64,000 nt of DNA from Aphanothece sacrum FPU1. Its GTDB lineage: Bacteria; Cyanobacteriota; Cyanobacteriia; Cyanobacteriales; Microcystaceae. The stretch lies in the NCBI RefSeq assembly GCF_003864295.1, contig NZ_BDQK01000005.1, positions 186,001 through 250,000 on the forward strand. The letters run 5' to 3'. Positions 27,824-36,399 of this stretch are shown piece after piece; position 1 is the stretch's first letter; the number at the start of each line of letters is the position of its first letter. A model generated the notes under the pieces. It was not told the DNA's origin, searched no databases, and saw nothing but the letters and a program-made list of their open reading frames with translations. The translations under genes and the position numbers were made by a program.

Positions 27824-28126
27824 ATGTTACATCTAATTTACATTGTGGCATTCACAATCATTGCTTTTTTAGCTGTCAGTAATCTCATTCGTAGTTTAAT
27901 TACAGTGAGTATGGACTCTCAACGAAACTATTCTAACCGGGGTGGGTCTTCACCCAACAGAGGGATAAATTCTCTTAACATTCATCCAGAATTATTAGAT
28001 GAAAGAGGAAGACCAATTAATGAACCTTTATTAGTAATGCGTTCTGTTAGTGTAGAAGATGCCAGACAAAAACTAGATGCTTTATATAATTCTTCTCCCA
28101 ATAAACCTCAAGAAAAGGAAGAATAA
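27824..28126 (+). CDS. DUF2973 family small membrane protein
   Basis: A 100-residue protein. One N-terminal membrane segment, MLHLIYIVAFTIIAFLAVSN, precedes LIRSLI, and the hydrophilic tail includes HPELLDERGRPINEPLLVMRSVSVEDARQKLDALY. This matches cyanobacterial DUF2973. CGGAGGA eight bases upstream supports the start. It is usually paired with DUF2605; the role is unknown. Confidence 0.82.
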   Translation: MLHLIYIVAFTIIAFLAVSNLIRSLITVSMDSQRNYSNRGGSSPNRGINSLNIHPELLDERGRPINEPLLVMRSVSVEDARQKLDALYNSSPNKPQEKEE

Positions 28127-28229
28127 ATTTAAGCATAATTAATTACAAACTACCCAGTATAGCAGCAGGGAATTCAACTTTTTGGGTTAACTAATCAATC
28201 CTTAATAATTAACAGAAATTATACCTAAC

Positions 28230-28877
28230 ATGACTCTTGGGGATTTTCGAGAAAGAGAACCAATTACTAACTTACTTCTTTACCATCTTTTCAGGGATTT
28301 TGTCATTGTCCCCCCCTTCTATACTTATTTTAAAGGACGGGTTTATGATAGCAAAAAAGTTCCCCAAACCAAACCACACATTGTTGTTAGTAACCACGCT
28401 AGTTATTTTGATCCTCTAATTATTTCTCATTCTGTGGGTCGTCCGGTTGCTTATATGGCCAAAGAAGAATTGTTTGATATTCCTTTGCTTAAACAATGGA
28501 TGATGTTATATGGAGCTTATCCCGTTAAGCGAGAAACAGGCGATCGCGGTGCTATTCGTGCTGCGATCAATGCTTTGCAAAATGGTTGGATGGTAGGCAT
28601 TTTTTTAGAAGGAACTCGTACTCCTGATGCTCGAATCAGTTATCCTAAACTGGGAGCAGCGATGATTGCTGCTAAAGCGCAAGTACCTTTACTTCCTATG
28701 TCTTTATGGGGAACTGAAAAGATTTTACAAAGTTCTTCTGTTCCTAAGTCGGTTCCCCTAACAGTTAGATTTGGAGAATTAATTGATCCTCCTACTTCAA
28801 GTAAACGAAAAGAACTCGAAAGTGTTACTCAAAAATGTGCCACCATTATCAATAGTTTACACGATTTAGGACGTTAA
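28230..28877 (+). CDS. plsC: 1-acyl-sn-glycerol-3-phosphate acyltransferase
   Basis: Adds the second acyl chain to lysophosphatidic acid to form phosphatidic acid, the precursor of membrane glycerolipids. The 215-residue product has the acyltransferase motif NHASYFDP (HX4D), then GAYPVKRETGDRGAI and FLEGTRTPD (EGTR, phosphate binding), and PLLPMSLWGTE. A hydrophobic patch near VIVPPFYTYF suits membrane association. It is 36 bases ahead of ispD on the same strand. Confidence 0.92.
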   Translation: MTLGDFREREPITNLLLYHLFRDFVIVPPFYTYFKGRVYDSKKVPQTKPHIVVSNHASYFDPLIISHSVGRPVAYMAKEELFDIPLLKQWMMLYGAYPVKRETGDRGAIRAAINALQNGWMVGIFLEGTRTPDARISYPKLGAAMIAAKAQVPLLPMSLWGTEKILQSSSVPKSVPLTVRFGELIDPPTSSKRKELESVTQKCATIINSLHDLGR

Positions 28878-28913
28878 TATTCTTGGTGATAATTGTTAAT
28901 AAATAACCCAATT

Positions 28914-29603
28914 ATGTATTTATTAATTCCTGCTGCGGGACTGGGAAAACGTATGGGGAGCGATCGCAATAAACTTCTCTTAAATTTATTAGGTAAACCC
29001 TTATTAGCTTGGACACTTTTGGCCGCTGAATCTTCTCATCAAATTCGTTGGATTGGTATCATTGGACAATCCTATGATTTCCCTGATTTTAAAGAAATTC
29101 TAGGGACTATTTCCCTGACTAAACCAGTGGTATTAATTCAAGGGGGAGACACTCGTCAAGAATCGGTTTATAATGGGTTACAAGCACTACCAAAAGAGGC
29201 AAAATTCGTTTTAATTCATGATGGAGCAAGATGTTTAGCGACTCCTAATTTATTTGATAGTTGTGGGGAAATTTTATTAACTTGTCCCGGTTTAATTGCA
29301 GCTATTCCTGTTAAAGATACAATAAAAATTGTTAATAATAATAATTTAATTGAAGCTACTCCTAATCGTTCTCAATTATGGGCCGCTCAAACCCCGCAAG
29401 GGTTTGAGGTCAAATTATTAAAAGATTGTCATGAAAAAGGCCGAGAGTTAGAGTGGGAAGTAACTGATGATGCTGCTCTATTTGAAAAGTGTCAGTTACC
29501 AGTCAAAATTGTAGCAGGAGAAGAAACTAATTTAAAAGTAACAACTCCCGTAGATTTAGCGATCGCAGAATTTATTTTACGTCAAAGATTAGGAATAAAC
29601 TAA
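28914..29603 (+). CDS. ispD: 2-C-methyl-D-erythritol 4-phosphate cytidylyltransferase
   Basis: Third step of the MEP pathway: transfers CMP to methylerythritol phosphate, feeding carotenoid, phytol and quinone synthesis. The N-terminal LIPAAGLGKRMGSDRNKLLL is the CTP-binding signature with its GxGxRM loop. IHDGARCL, AIPVKDTIK and WAAQTPQGF...VTDDA are the other family blocks. The ATG at 28914 is preferred because MYLLIPAAG is the expected start; a TTG seven codons earlier is in frame. Confidence 0.94.
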   Translation: MYLLIPAAGLGKRMGSDRNKLLLNLLGKPLLAWTLLAAESSHQIRWIGIIGQSYDFPDFKEILGTISLTKPVVLIQGGDTRQESVYNGLQALPKEAKFVLIHDGARCLATPNLFDSCGEILLTCPGLIAAIPVKDTIKIVNNNNLIEATPNRSQLWAAQTPQGFEVKLLKDCHEKGRELEWEVTDDAALFEKCQLPVKIVAGEETNLKVTTPVDLAIAEFILRQRLGIN

Positions 29604-29604
29604 A

Positions 29605-30222
29605 TTATAATTCTTCTTTAACTTTGACTCCATCTCGTTTAATAATATAAGCAGGAACTCCTACAACAATACAATTATCGGGTACATTTTTAATAACAAC
29701 AGCATTTGCTCCTACTGTTACATTATCTCCTATTTTAATATTACCAATTACCTTAGCTCCGGCTGTAATTCTAACATTATTACCAATATTCGGTCGTCCT
29801 GTTTTATCCTTATAACCAATGGTTACTTGTTGATTAATCCAACAATTTGCGCCTATATCTGCCATAATAATTGTGCTAAATCCATGTTGAATAAATAAAC
29901 CTGGCCCAATATTACAACTATTATCTAAAAAGAAATAGGGACAGTCTCGATAGATTATTTTTAATAAATACATCCAAAATCTACCGCTAAAATTACCTTT
30001 AAATAGTCTAAAATAATAAAGATTACGAAATTCTGATGCTTCTTTTAAAAGAGCTAATAATTGAATATAAATAGTTCTTTTTTCCCAAGATAAACATTCT
30101 CTCCATCTTTCTACATCAGCAATAATAATCTCTTTTTGATCTGTTAATAAAAAAGGAATTAATAGAGGAGACATCATCAAAATTCCTAAAAAAAAGAAAA
30201 TTTGTCTAATAAACTGTTTCAT
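29605..30222 (-). CDS. Hexapeptide-repeat acetyltransferase, serine-acetyltransferase-like
   Basis: A 205-residue acyltransferase. A hydrophobic N-terminus (about 8-26) is followed by a helical region. The left-handed beta-helix runs from about 100 onward, with CNIGPGLFIQHGFSTIIMADIG, NIGNNVRITAGAKVIGNIKIGDNVTVGANAVVIKNVPDN and VGVPAYIIKRDG. The His of FIQHGF is the probable catalytic base. The hydrophobic N-terminus and the neighbouring glycosyltransferase suggest a role in polysaccharide modification rather than cysteine synthesis, but this is inference. Confidence 0.78.
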   Translation of the reverse strand: MKQFIRQIFFFLGILMMSPLLIPFLLTDQKEIIIADVERWRECLSWEKRTIYIQLLALLKEASEFRNLYYFRLFKGNFSGRFWMYLLKIIYRDCPYFFLDNSCNIGPGLFIQHGFSTIIMADIGANCWINQQVTIGYKDKTGRPNIGNNVRITAGAKVIGNIKIGDNVTVGANAVVIKNVPDNCIVVGVPAYIIKRDGVKVKEEL

Positions 30223-30316
30223 TGTGACTCAAAAAATGTTAAATTACAAACTGAGTTGATTATACGGATAATCTATCTCATAATCAACCTATTCATTACT
30301 GAATCTGTTCTACTCT

Positions 30317-31300
30317 ATGTTAAATTCAACAGAACAGTTAGCAACTCAATCATCTTTTTTTCCTCAAGTATCCGTCATCATTCCTATTTATAACGGTGAG
30401 GAAGATTTATCCGATTTAATTAATTGTCTGCGATCGCAAACTTATCCTAACAGTAAAATTGAGTATCTTTTAGTTAATAATAATAGCAATGATAACACAT
30501 CTAAGATATTAGGAGAAAATGTTATTGAGATGACAGAAATAGGAATTAATCTAAAAGTATTAAATGAGAATAAAATTCAAAGTTCTTATGCGGCCCGTAA
30601 CCAAGGGATTCGTCATGCAACTGGGGAAATTTTAGCCTTTACGGATGCTGATTGTCGTCCCATACCTAATTGGATAGAAGAATTAGTTAAACCTTTTATG
30701 GACGAAAAAGTAGGGATTGTGGTAGGAGAATTAACCGCATTGCCAGGAGAAAGTTTATGGGAAAAATATGCTGAACGTTACGAAGTAATGTCACAAAAAT
30801 TTCTTTTAGAACATCCTTTTCTTCCCTATGGACAAACAGCTAATTTAGGAATTCGTTACAAAATTTTTCAAGAAGTTGGGTTATTTCGTCCTTATTTAAC
30901 GACGGGTGGGGATGCCGATATTTGTTGGCGAATTCAACAAAAGACTAACTGGAAAATTGGGGTTTCTCCTCAAGCTATTATTCGTCATCGTCATCGTTCT
31001 AGCTTAAAAGAATTTCAAAGTCAATTTAGACGTTATGGTTGTTCTAATCGTTATTTACATGACTTATATGATGTAAATTTAATGCCAGAATTTACTATAA
31101 AAGAAGCTAGTTATCGTTTAGGTAGTTGGTTATTTAAAGATATACCGAAAAACATGATTAAATTAATAATGGGAAAAGCTACCCCTTTAGATTTAATTAA
31201 AACTCCTATTGATTTAATCAGATTTCAAGCAAGAAGTCAAGGACAAAAAGAAGCACAACTTCCTGAAAATGCTAAAGAAATTGAGTGGTTATCAAATTAA
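30317..31300 (+). CDS. Glycosyltransferase family 2
   Basis: A GT-A enzyme of 327 residues. VSVIIPIYNGEEDLSDLINCLRSQ and LLVNNNSNDNTSKIL are the nucleotide-sugar site. FTDADCRP carries the DxD metal ligand, and GGDADICWRIQ holds the expected catalytic base region of an inverting GT2. RHRHRSSLKEF and YGCSNRYLHD follow. No strong membrane segment is visible, so it probably acts at the cytoplasmic face. Donor and acceptor sugars are unknown. It is divergent from the hexapeptide acyltransferase. Confidence 0.85.
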   Translation: MLNSTEQLATQSSFFPQVSVIIPIYNGEEDLSDLINCLRSQTYPNSKIEYLLVNNNSNDNTSKILGENVIEMTEIGINLKVLNENKIQSSYAARNQGIRHATGEILAFTDADCRPIPNWIEELVKPFMDEKVGIVVGELTALPGESLWEKYAERYEVMSQKFLLEHPFLPYGQTANLGIRYKIFQEVGLFRPYLTTGGDADICWRIQQKTNWKIGVSPQAIIRHRHRSSLKEFQSQFRRYGCSNRYLHDLYDVNLMPEFTIKEASYRLGSWLFKDIPKNMIKLIMGKATPLDLIKTPIDLIRFQARSQGQKEAQLPENAKEIEWLSN

Positions 31301-31391
31301 ATTAATAATTATCAACTCATGTTATTATTATTTAAAGTTTGGTATAATTAGTTTAACCAAGCTAAACTAAGTTTATAATGAAAATAACCAA

Positions 31392-32030
31392 CTAAACTTT
31401 AGATAAAATGTATAAACCACCGTCTCCTCCTCGTCCAATGCGTAAATTTTCATCAAGATAAGTAATATTAAAAGTAGGAATTCTTTGGGGAGGATTACGG
31501 GCCGGAACTACTTTAAAAGGAGAGAGTTTAGGAGTAGGAATTTGACCAATTTTTTCAATGGATAAGTAACGTTTATCAAAATTAATATTAAGTTTTTGAT
31601 TAGGGAGGGGACAACCATTCTCTTTAGCAGGTTCAAAAGTAGCGGTAACTAAGACATTACCTGAAAGTAATCTTAAACTATGTTGTACAAAAGCTTGATT
31701 AAAAAAAGATTTAGTTTTGAGGTCAATAACTTGATAAACTGCCCCCACTTGAAAGCCATATTTAAGAGAAGTTAAAGCACGAATTTCTCTAGAAGTAGAG
31801 TATTCTAATTTCCAAATACCATCTAATAGATTAACTGCATAGAGTAAGGGATATAAATTAGGATTTTTTGCTTCTACACATTGGGTTAAATATTCAATTT
31901 CTTTAGCTACTTTATCATTTAATTTAACATTGGTAAGAGGGGAACCCCGTTTAATTTGACCAGGGGTTTTAAGTTTTTCAATAGTGGTGAGAAGTTTTTG
32001 TTTAAGATTAACAGTTTCGGGAATATTCAT
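31392..32030 (-). CDS. PAP/fibrillin family protein
   Basis: A 212-residue plastid-lipid-associated (fibrillin) domain protein. LLYAVNLLDGIWKLEYSTSREIRAL is the opening of the lipocalin-like fold, and TYLDENLRIGRGGDGGLYILSKV is the conserved ending, with the diacidic YLDENLRI block. Fibrillins associate with plastoglobules and thylakoid lipids and protect photosystem II; this member has no transit or signal peptide, as expected in a cyanobacterium. The exact ligand is unknown. Confidence 0.87.
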   Translation of the reverse strand: MNIPETVNLKQKLLTTIEKLKTPGQIKRGSPLTNVKLNDKVAKEIEYLTQCVEAKNPNLYPLLYAVNLLDGIWKLEYSTSREIRALTSLKYGFQVGAVYQVIDLKTKSFFNQAFVQHSLRLLSGNVLVTATFEPAKENGCPLPNQKLNINFDKRYLSIEKIGQIPTPKLSPFKVVPARNPPQRIPTFNITYLDENLRIGRGGDGGLYILSKV

Positions 32031-32105
32031 ATTAGATACTATGGGGGTTAAATATTGTTGTCAATCAACACATAGCCATCATAACTAAAAATTGACAGTT
32101 TTATT

Positions 32106-32396
32106 TTAAGATAAGTATAAAATAATGCTTTGTATAAAAAAATTGGCATCTTTTAATATTTCTTGACATTCGGCAAAAACAAAACTAACACTTTCATTAT
32201 AATCGCTTAATTGCTGTATTAATCCTCGGTGAGTATAAGGATTAATTGCTTTAGATTCTAAAATCGCTTGAGTAGCATAATATATTCCATAATAAGCGCG
32301 AGAAATAGAAGCACGGTAACGATGATTATTGAGTAATAATTCTGCTGTTTGTAGTTCTTAATTGGCTAAATTGAGTAATTTTTGAAGGCGATTCAT
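32106..32396 (-). pseudogene. HEPN-domain toxin gene with an in-frame stop
   Basis: The reverse strand reads as a 96-codon HEPN protein, MNRLQKLLNLAN then a TAA at codon 13 (32358-32360), then ELQTAELLLNNHRYRASISRAYYGIYYATQAIL and the rest in frame to the final TAA. The ATG overlaps the stop of the MNT gene (ATGA). HEPN ribonucleases are normally partnered with MNT nucleotidyltransferases, as here. Codon 13 was probably CAA or AAA. The usual His of RxxxxxxH is Tyr in this copy. An alternative start past the stop is not obvious. Confidence 0.8.
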
Positions 32397-32938
32397 ATCA
32401 TTAAACCTTCTTTTCTAATATTCTTTAATAATGGGGTAGATTGAGATAAATATGTCTCTTCAGAGATGGGAAAAATAGAAATTAATTCATCATATTTTAA
32501 ACTCAATTCTGTGGTAACTTCTCCCATTCTCTTAATTTCATCATAGGACGATATTTTACCTTTAAGAACAACCATAATATCTATATCAGAATTTTGGTTT
32601 GCTGTTCCTCTTGCTTGTGAACCATATAAGATAATATAAACTAAGCGATCGCAGTATAAGTCATTTAATACTTGATGCAATTCTTGTAATAATGGGTTAA
32701 GTTTAGGTGAAGTTAGCATTTCCATATAAGTAATTAATTGATTTTTTCTTTCTGGAGATAAATAACGATCAAATTTAGGACGGTTTATTACTTCAATTAA
32801 TTCTATAAATATTGAATTAGAGAGTAAAACTAGACCTAAATCTTGAGATTTATCTAATGCTTGTCGAGGTTTACTACCAACAAATAGAAAGGCACTCACG
32901 AAAACATTAACATCAATTACAAAGTATTTTTCAGTCAT
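32393..32938 (-). CDS. Chimera: truncated PIN domain fused to MNT nucleotidyltransferase
   Basis: Residues 1 to about 75 are the start of a PIN-domain toxin (FVIDVNVFVSAFLFVGSKPRQAL, with acids D9 and E46), but the second half with the remaining catalytic acids is missing. Residues about 79-181 are a complete minimal nucleotidyltransferase: LNPLLQELHQVLNDLY, ILYGSQARG (106-111), SDID (117-120) and SLKYDELISIFPIS. The junction lies near residues 74-79, where an internal ATG could also start a free MNT protein. MNT proteins nucleotidylate and silence HEPN toxins. The gene overlaps an antitoxin gene upstream and a broken HEPN gene downstream. Confidence 0.85.
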   Translation of the reverse strand: MTEKYFVIDVNVFVSAFLFVGSKPRQALDKSQDLGLVLLSNSIFIELIEVINRPKFDRYLSPERKNQLITYMEMLTSPKLNPLLQELHQVLNDLYCDRLVYIILYGSQARGTANQNSDIDIMVVLKGKISSYDEIKRMGEVTTELSLKYDELISIFPISEETYLSQSTPLLKNIRKEGLMI

Positions 32939-33182
32939 CTGTTTCTGATAAAATAGCCTCTAAAATCTCAGGTGTTAATCCATTTGCTTGTGCTTCTTGA
33001 CTCGATTTATCCATTGTTTCTCTAAATTTTTTTAGTTTTTGTTGTCGAGATTCCATTATTTGTAATTGTAATAATGCTGATATTTTTAACTGTAGTTGTT
33101 CTTGTTCTTCTTGACTCGCTTGGCGATATATTTGGGCGATTTCTGATGATACTTTAATGGTAATTTCTTCTTGCTTAATCAT
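32931..33182 (-). CDS. Antitoxin-type protein preceding the PIN fragment
   Basis: An 83-residue protein with a short beta-like start, EEITIKVSSEIAQIYRQAS, and a long charged helical part, KLKKFRETMDKSSQEAQANGLTPE, ending in ILSETDD. This looks like antitoxins that precede PIN toxins in cyanobacteria. It overlaps the PIN-MNT start by eight bases. With the PIN half truncated it may have lost its partner. Assignment rests on context. Confidence 0.65.
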   Translation of the reverse strand: MIKQEEITIKVSSEIAQIYRQASQEEQEQLQLKISALLQLQIMESRQQKLKKFRETMDKSSQEAQANGLTPEILEAILSETDD

Positions 33183-33557
33183 CGTTTTACTCTTTAATAT
33201 ATTTAGATTATAGCATAAAATTAGACAAATTATTCACTACTATCTAGTTTAACCCCTAATTCCCCTAATTGCTCATTTATCCATTAGGTAAATGCAGATA
33301 AATATTTTGTTATTAAGGAAATAAAATAATAAATACGGTAGTAGTAAATATGTGGTGATAAAGGAAATTAGTTAATTTTAAAATGTTGATTTTTTGTTAG
33401 AAAGACTTTATCTTTCTCTAAAAAAATAGAAAATCATATCGGAGCTATCTGGAATTTTATTCATCATTATAATTTGGCGATCGCCTGTAAATTATAACAT
33501 CACTACTTTTACAGGACTACCCGAAAGACAAATCATTAGTTAATGTACAATTTTAAG
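33183..33557. other. Gene-free AT-rich stretch upstream of the antitoxin gene
   Basis: No coding frame is seen. A GGCGATCGCC HIP1-type site lies at 33477-33485. It may hold the promoter for the antitoxin/PIN-MNT operon. Nothing else can be supported. Confidence 0.45.
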
Positions 33558-33631
33558 TGGCTCGAGGCAGATTTGAACTGCCGACCTTGGGCTTATGAGT
33601 CCCCTGCTCTAACCAACTGAGCTACCAAGCC
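33558..33631 (-). tRNA. tRNA-Met (CAU anticodon)
   Basis: The reverse strand folds as a 74-base tRNA: acceptor GGCTTGG paired with TCGAGCC, D arm GCTC...GAGC, anticodon loop CTCATAA (CAT), T arm GGCAG-TTCAAAT-CTGCC. No CCA is encoded. Two pairs of the anticodon stem look mismatched. The CAU anticodon also allows tRNA-Ile2; elongator Met is preferred by overall likeness, without certainty. Confidence 0.9.
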
Positions 33632-33752
33632 ATATTTTTTTCACCTTTTCTAGTATACAACACAATCAACAAAATGACTCACCTTTCCCAAAAAAATCAG
33701 AGGGAGATATCCCTCTGAAAATAAGACAACTTGACTCAATAACTAAGCTCAA

Positions 33753-35945
33753 TCACGAACCTCGGTCTTTAGGCAAAAAGGCAATCGGATTGACCGCTCC
33801 ACTGCCACCAGGATGAACCTCAAAATGTAAATGAGGGCCGGTACTGCGTCCGGTACTTCCCATTAGAGAAATTTGTTCACCTTGCTCTACCATTTGTCCA
33901 CGACGAACTAAAATGCGGCTATTGTGGGCATAAAGGGTGACACTTCCGTCAGCATGACGGATTTTAACCAAATTGCCATAACCACCCGAATTCCATCCCG
34001 CCGAGATGACCTCACCTGGGGCCGCTGCCATGATTGGTGTGCCGATAGGAGCCGCAATATCAATGCCTCTGTGCATTCTGCCCCAACGGCGACCATATCC
34101 AGAAGTAAGCACCCCTTTAGTGGGCCAAATATAGCCCGTAAACTGCATGGGGCCATTCGGTAAATAATTATCAGGAGAGGATAACGGGGGTAAATCAGGC
34201 CCAACGTTAGTACCGACAGGAATTTGGAACGCCTCATTATACTCTTGAGCATCACTTGGAGCAGTCCCAATTATTTGAGGTGGTGCTGAGGGTAACTGTC
34301 GTGTAGTCCGACGGGTAGGTTGAGCAAATGTCGATTGACGTTGGCGATCGCTATCCCATTCAGGATTTAAGGATTCCCCCACTACTGTATCAGTGGAATT
34401 GTCTTGAGCATCAGGATTAACCTCAATAGCTATAGATTGAGGATTTTGACCATAATCTTGCTCAAGATTAGCCATATCCCTTCTGAGTTTTTCCGTGTAG
34501 GAGTCAGGGGCCGCACTAACGGAAATTTCAAGAGTGTTAGTCTGCTGTTGAGGGAGACGGTTGTCTTCAAAACGACTGGTGGGGCCCTCACTGACCGTAT
34601 TAAAAGAACTTAAGGGTCTGCCTAAAGGAGTTAACCGGGAGGGAGTTCGTTGAGCTTGAGCAAAAGAGCCACGCTGAGGAATCACCAAACTTTGATAAAC
34701 TTTAATCTTATTCGGATTGGTGATACCGTTAGCGCGAATTAGTTCAGCCGAAGACAACCCATGACGACGGGCGATACTGTTAAGAGTATCTCCAGGCTTG
34801 ATTTGATAGAATTTTTGGCTAACAGGTGCAATTACTCTAGGTTGACGAATAACTGCAGGTTCTCTAAATGAGGACGGCTCAGAATTGACATCAATTTCTT
34901 GAGGCGAAGGAGAAGTATTAAAAGCCGATGACTCAGCAGAATTAATCGGTGTTTGGGAGGGAACCACCGGAATAGAAATAGGTTGCTCAAAGTCTGCTCT
35001 GGCGGTTTTTTGCGAATTTGCCGGAGGAACTGAGGGTAATTCAGGCAAAGAGGAGGTAATTGGACTCGACTCTTGTACCTCGGAAGGAGCTAGAGAAGAA
35101 GCATTTGCTCTCAGATTCGATTCTGAAGATTTAATAACCGTTGTAGAGGGTTTAACTCTTGAGGAACGAGAAGGGCTGGAAATAACTCGTTTTTCAGTTT
35201 CCGCCGGATAGACGGGGATTTCAATGGCCTCAGTGACAATATTCTGGGCGACTACTGTTCTATCTTGAGGAGCCACTTCTACAGGATTTAAGGATTGACT
35301 CACATCAGATACATTGCTCGCTGACTCAATATGAGGGTTAGATTTTTCTGTCTTAAGCTCCGCTAGGCTCTCTTTTAGACGCTTGCGAGTTTCTCGTAAA
35401 TGATCGAGAGATGTATTGAGGGGTTTTGACGCAATAGCCTCAGATTGAGGAGCATTGGCTACAATTTGTCGAACTGGGGCCACTAACTTCTCAACCGCAG
35501 GAATTCTAATGGTTTGCCCTGGCATTAAAGCTGTTGTCACAGATATCTGATTGCTGTTGGCGATCGCCTGGGGTTCTACCTGATATTCTTGGGCTAATTG
35601 GTTAATAGACTCTCCCTGTTGAACTTTATGGAGAGCTAAAGGAGCTTCCTGACTCAGACTCGACACTTGGTCAGCATCAGACGAAGCAGGAAGGGTCGCA
35701 ATTGATGGATTAGCTGAGATGGTATCGGCTGCCATTGCTGCTTTACTTTGGGCTAACAACATTCCCGTAGCACTCATGGAAATGGCTAGTCCAATCATGG
35801 CTGCAGAACGACGCACCCGACCATAACTGTCCTGAATTGTCTGTTTATCTTGCGCTTCCTCTGAAATGGACTCTACTGGTGCAATAGTACAGTCGGCGAG
35901 ACAAGAGGAAATTGCTTGTACCTTCTGTGTAAATGTGTCTTTCAA
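33753..35945 (-). CDS. LysM and M23 metallopeptidase cell-wall hydrolase
   Basis: A 730-residue envelope protein. The start is TTG, chosen because AGGAGG stands seven bases before it. A hydrophobic export segment, SAAMIGLAISMSATGMLLAQ, near residue 50 follows a long N-terminal region. LysM 1 (about 105-150) and LysM 2 (about 380-425, YQIKPGDTLNSIARRHGLSSAELI) bind peptidoglycan. The M23 LytM domain near the C-terminus has HRGIDIAAP (first Zn ligands) and HLHFEVHPGG. It probably cuts peptide cross-bridges or activates amidases during growth. A long unusual leader precedes it. Confidence 0.92.
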   Translation of the reverse strand: MKDTFTQKVQAISSCLADCTIAPVESISEEAQDKQTIQDSYGRVRRSAAMIGLAISMSATGMLLAQSKAAMAADTISANPSIATLPASSDADQVSSLSQEAPLALHKVQQGESINQLAQEYQVEPQAIANSNQISVTTALMPGQTIRIPAVEKLVAPVRQIVANAPQSEAIASKPLNTSLDHLRETRKRLKESLAELKTEKSNPHIESASNVSDVSQSLNPVEVAPQDRTVVAQNIVTEAIEIPVYPAETEKRVISSPSRSSRVKPSTTVIKSSESNLRANASSLAPSEVQESSPITSSLPELPSVPPANSQKTARADFEQPISIPVVPSQTPINSAESSAFNTSPSPQEIDVNSEPSSFREPAVIRQPRVIAPVSQKFYQIKPGDTLNSIARRHGLSSAELIRANGITNPNKIKVYQSLVIPQRGSFAQAQRTPSRLTPLGRPLSSFNTVSEGPTSRFEDNRLPQQQTNTLEISVSAAPDSYTEKLRRDMANLEQDYGQNPQSIAIEVNPDAQDNSTDTVVGESLNPEWDSDRQRQSTFAQPTRRTTRQLPSAPPQIIGTAPSDAQEYNEAFQIPVGTNVGPDLPPLSSPDNYLPNGPMQFTGYIWPTKGVLTSGYGRRWGRMHRGIDIAAPIGTPIMAAAPGEVISAGWNSGGYGNLVKIRHADGSVTLYAHNSRILVRRGQMVEQGEQISLMGSTGRSTGPHLHFEVHPGGSGAVNPIAFLPKDRGS

Positions 35946-36399
35946 AAAAAACCTCCTAGTGTGTGAACGAGCGATTAGTAACTAATGAGTCCGGTGGAGT
36001 TGTCTTGATTGTGAGCAGAGCTTCTCAAAAAAAGTGTTAACCCAGATCGCTGGTTAAGTCAATATATATATTTGGTTGCCATGTTATGAAAGAGTAACCT
36101 GTTTTGTCAATTTTAGACAAGTTGCAAATCATGGTTATTGGCTTGAGTGACCTTTTATCCCTAGTTGGTCGGGTGCGAGTCCGTAGACGGCCTGAGTTTG
36201 CGGAAGGTTTCCTTTTGTTGAAATGATAGTTTGTTCTCCATAAACATTTATCAGCAGATTTTCCCTGAAATATAGACAGGGAGAGGTTTTTCCCCTTATT
36301 AATTTTTATTAACTTTTTTGTCTCAATTTTACAAAATAATTGATAGGAATTTCTTATGAATTAACCTTTTTAGAATGAATTTCTGGAAGTTAATACCCT
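35946..36399. other. Long intergenic leader of the M23 hydrolase gene
   Basis: These 454 bases hold no coding frame. Next to the TTG start is AGGAGG. The part at about 36080-36230 is GC-richer than its surroundings and looks structured; it is listed separately. The rest is AT-rich, with a TATATATAT run at 36062-36070. Confidence 0.6.
36080..36230 (-). promoter_or_regulatory. Candidate structured 5' leader RNA, possibly a c-di-AMP riboswitch
   Basis: On the reverse strand the block CCTTCCGCAAACTCAGGCC, then CTACGGACTCGCACCCGACC and AGGGATAAAAGGTCACTC, precedes the M23 gene. It resembles the 5' half of ydaO/yuaA leaders (CCGC, AAACTC, ACGG, GGGxTxAA), which control cell-wall hydrolases in several bacteria. 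I could not match the usual 3' half containing GTCAGCTAAC, so the class is a guess; it may be another RNA element. Confidence 0.35.

Noticed and set aside
34404-34613. Open frames opposite the M23 hydrolase gene
   Set aside because: They arise from the biased composition of the linker of the real gene and have no domain or ribosome site.
36120-36240. Riboswitch on the forward strand ahead of the trmL region
   Set aside because: trmL is encoded on the reverse strand, so a forward leader would have no gene to control; the reverse-strand reading ahead of the M23 gene is more sensible.
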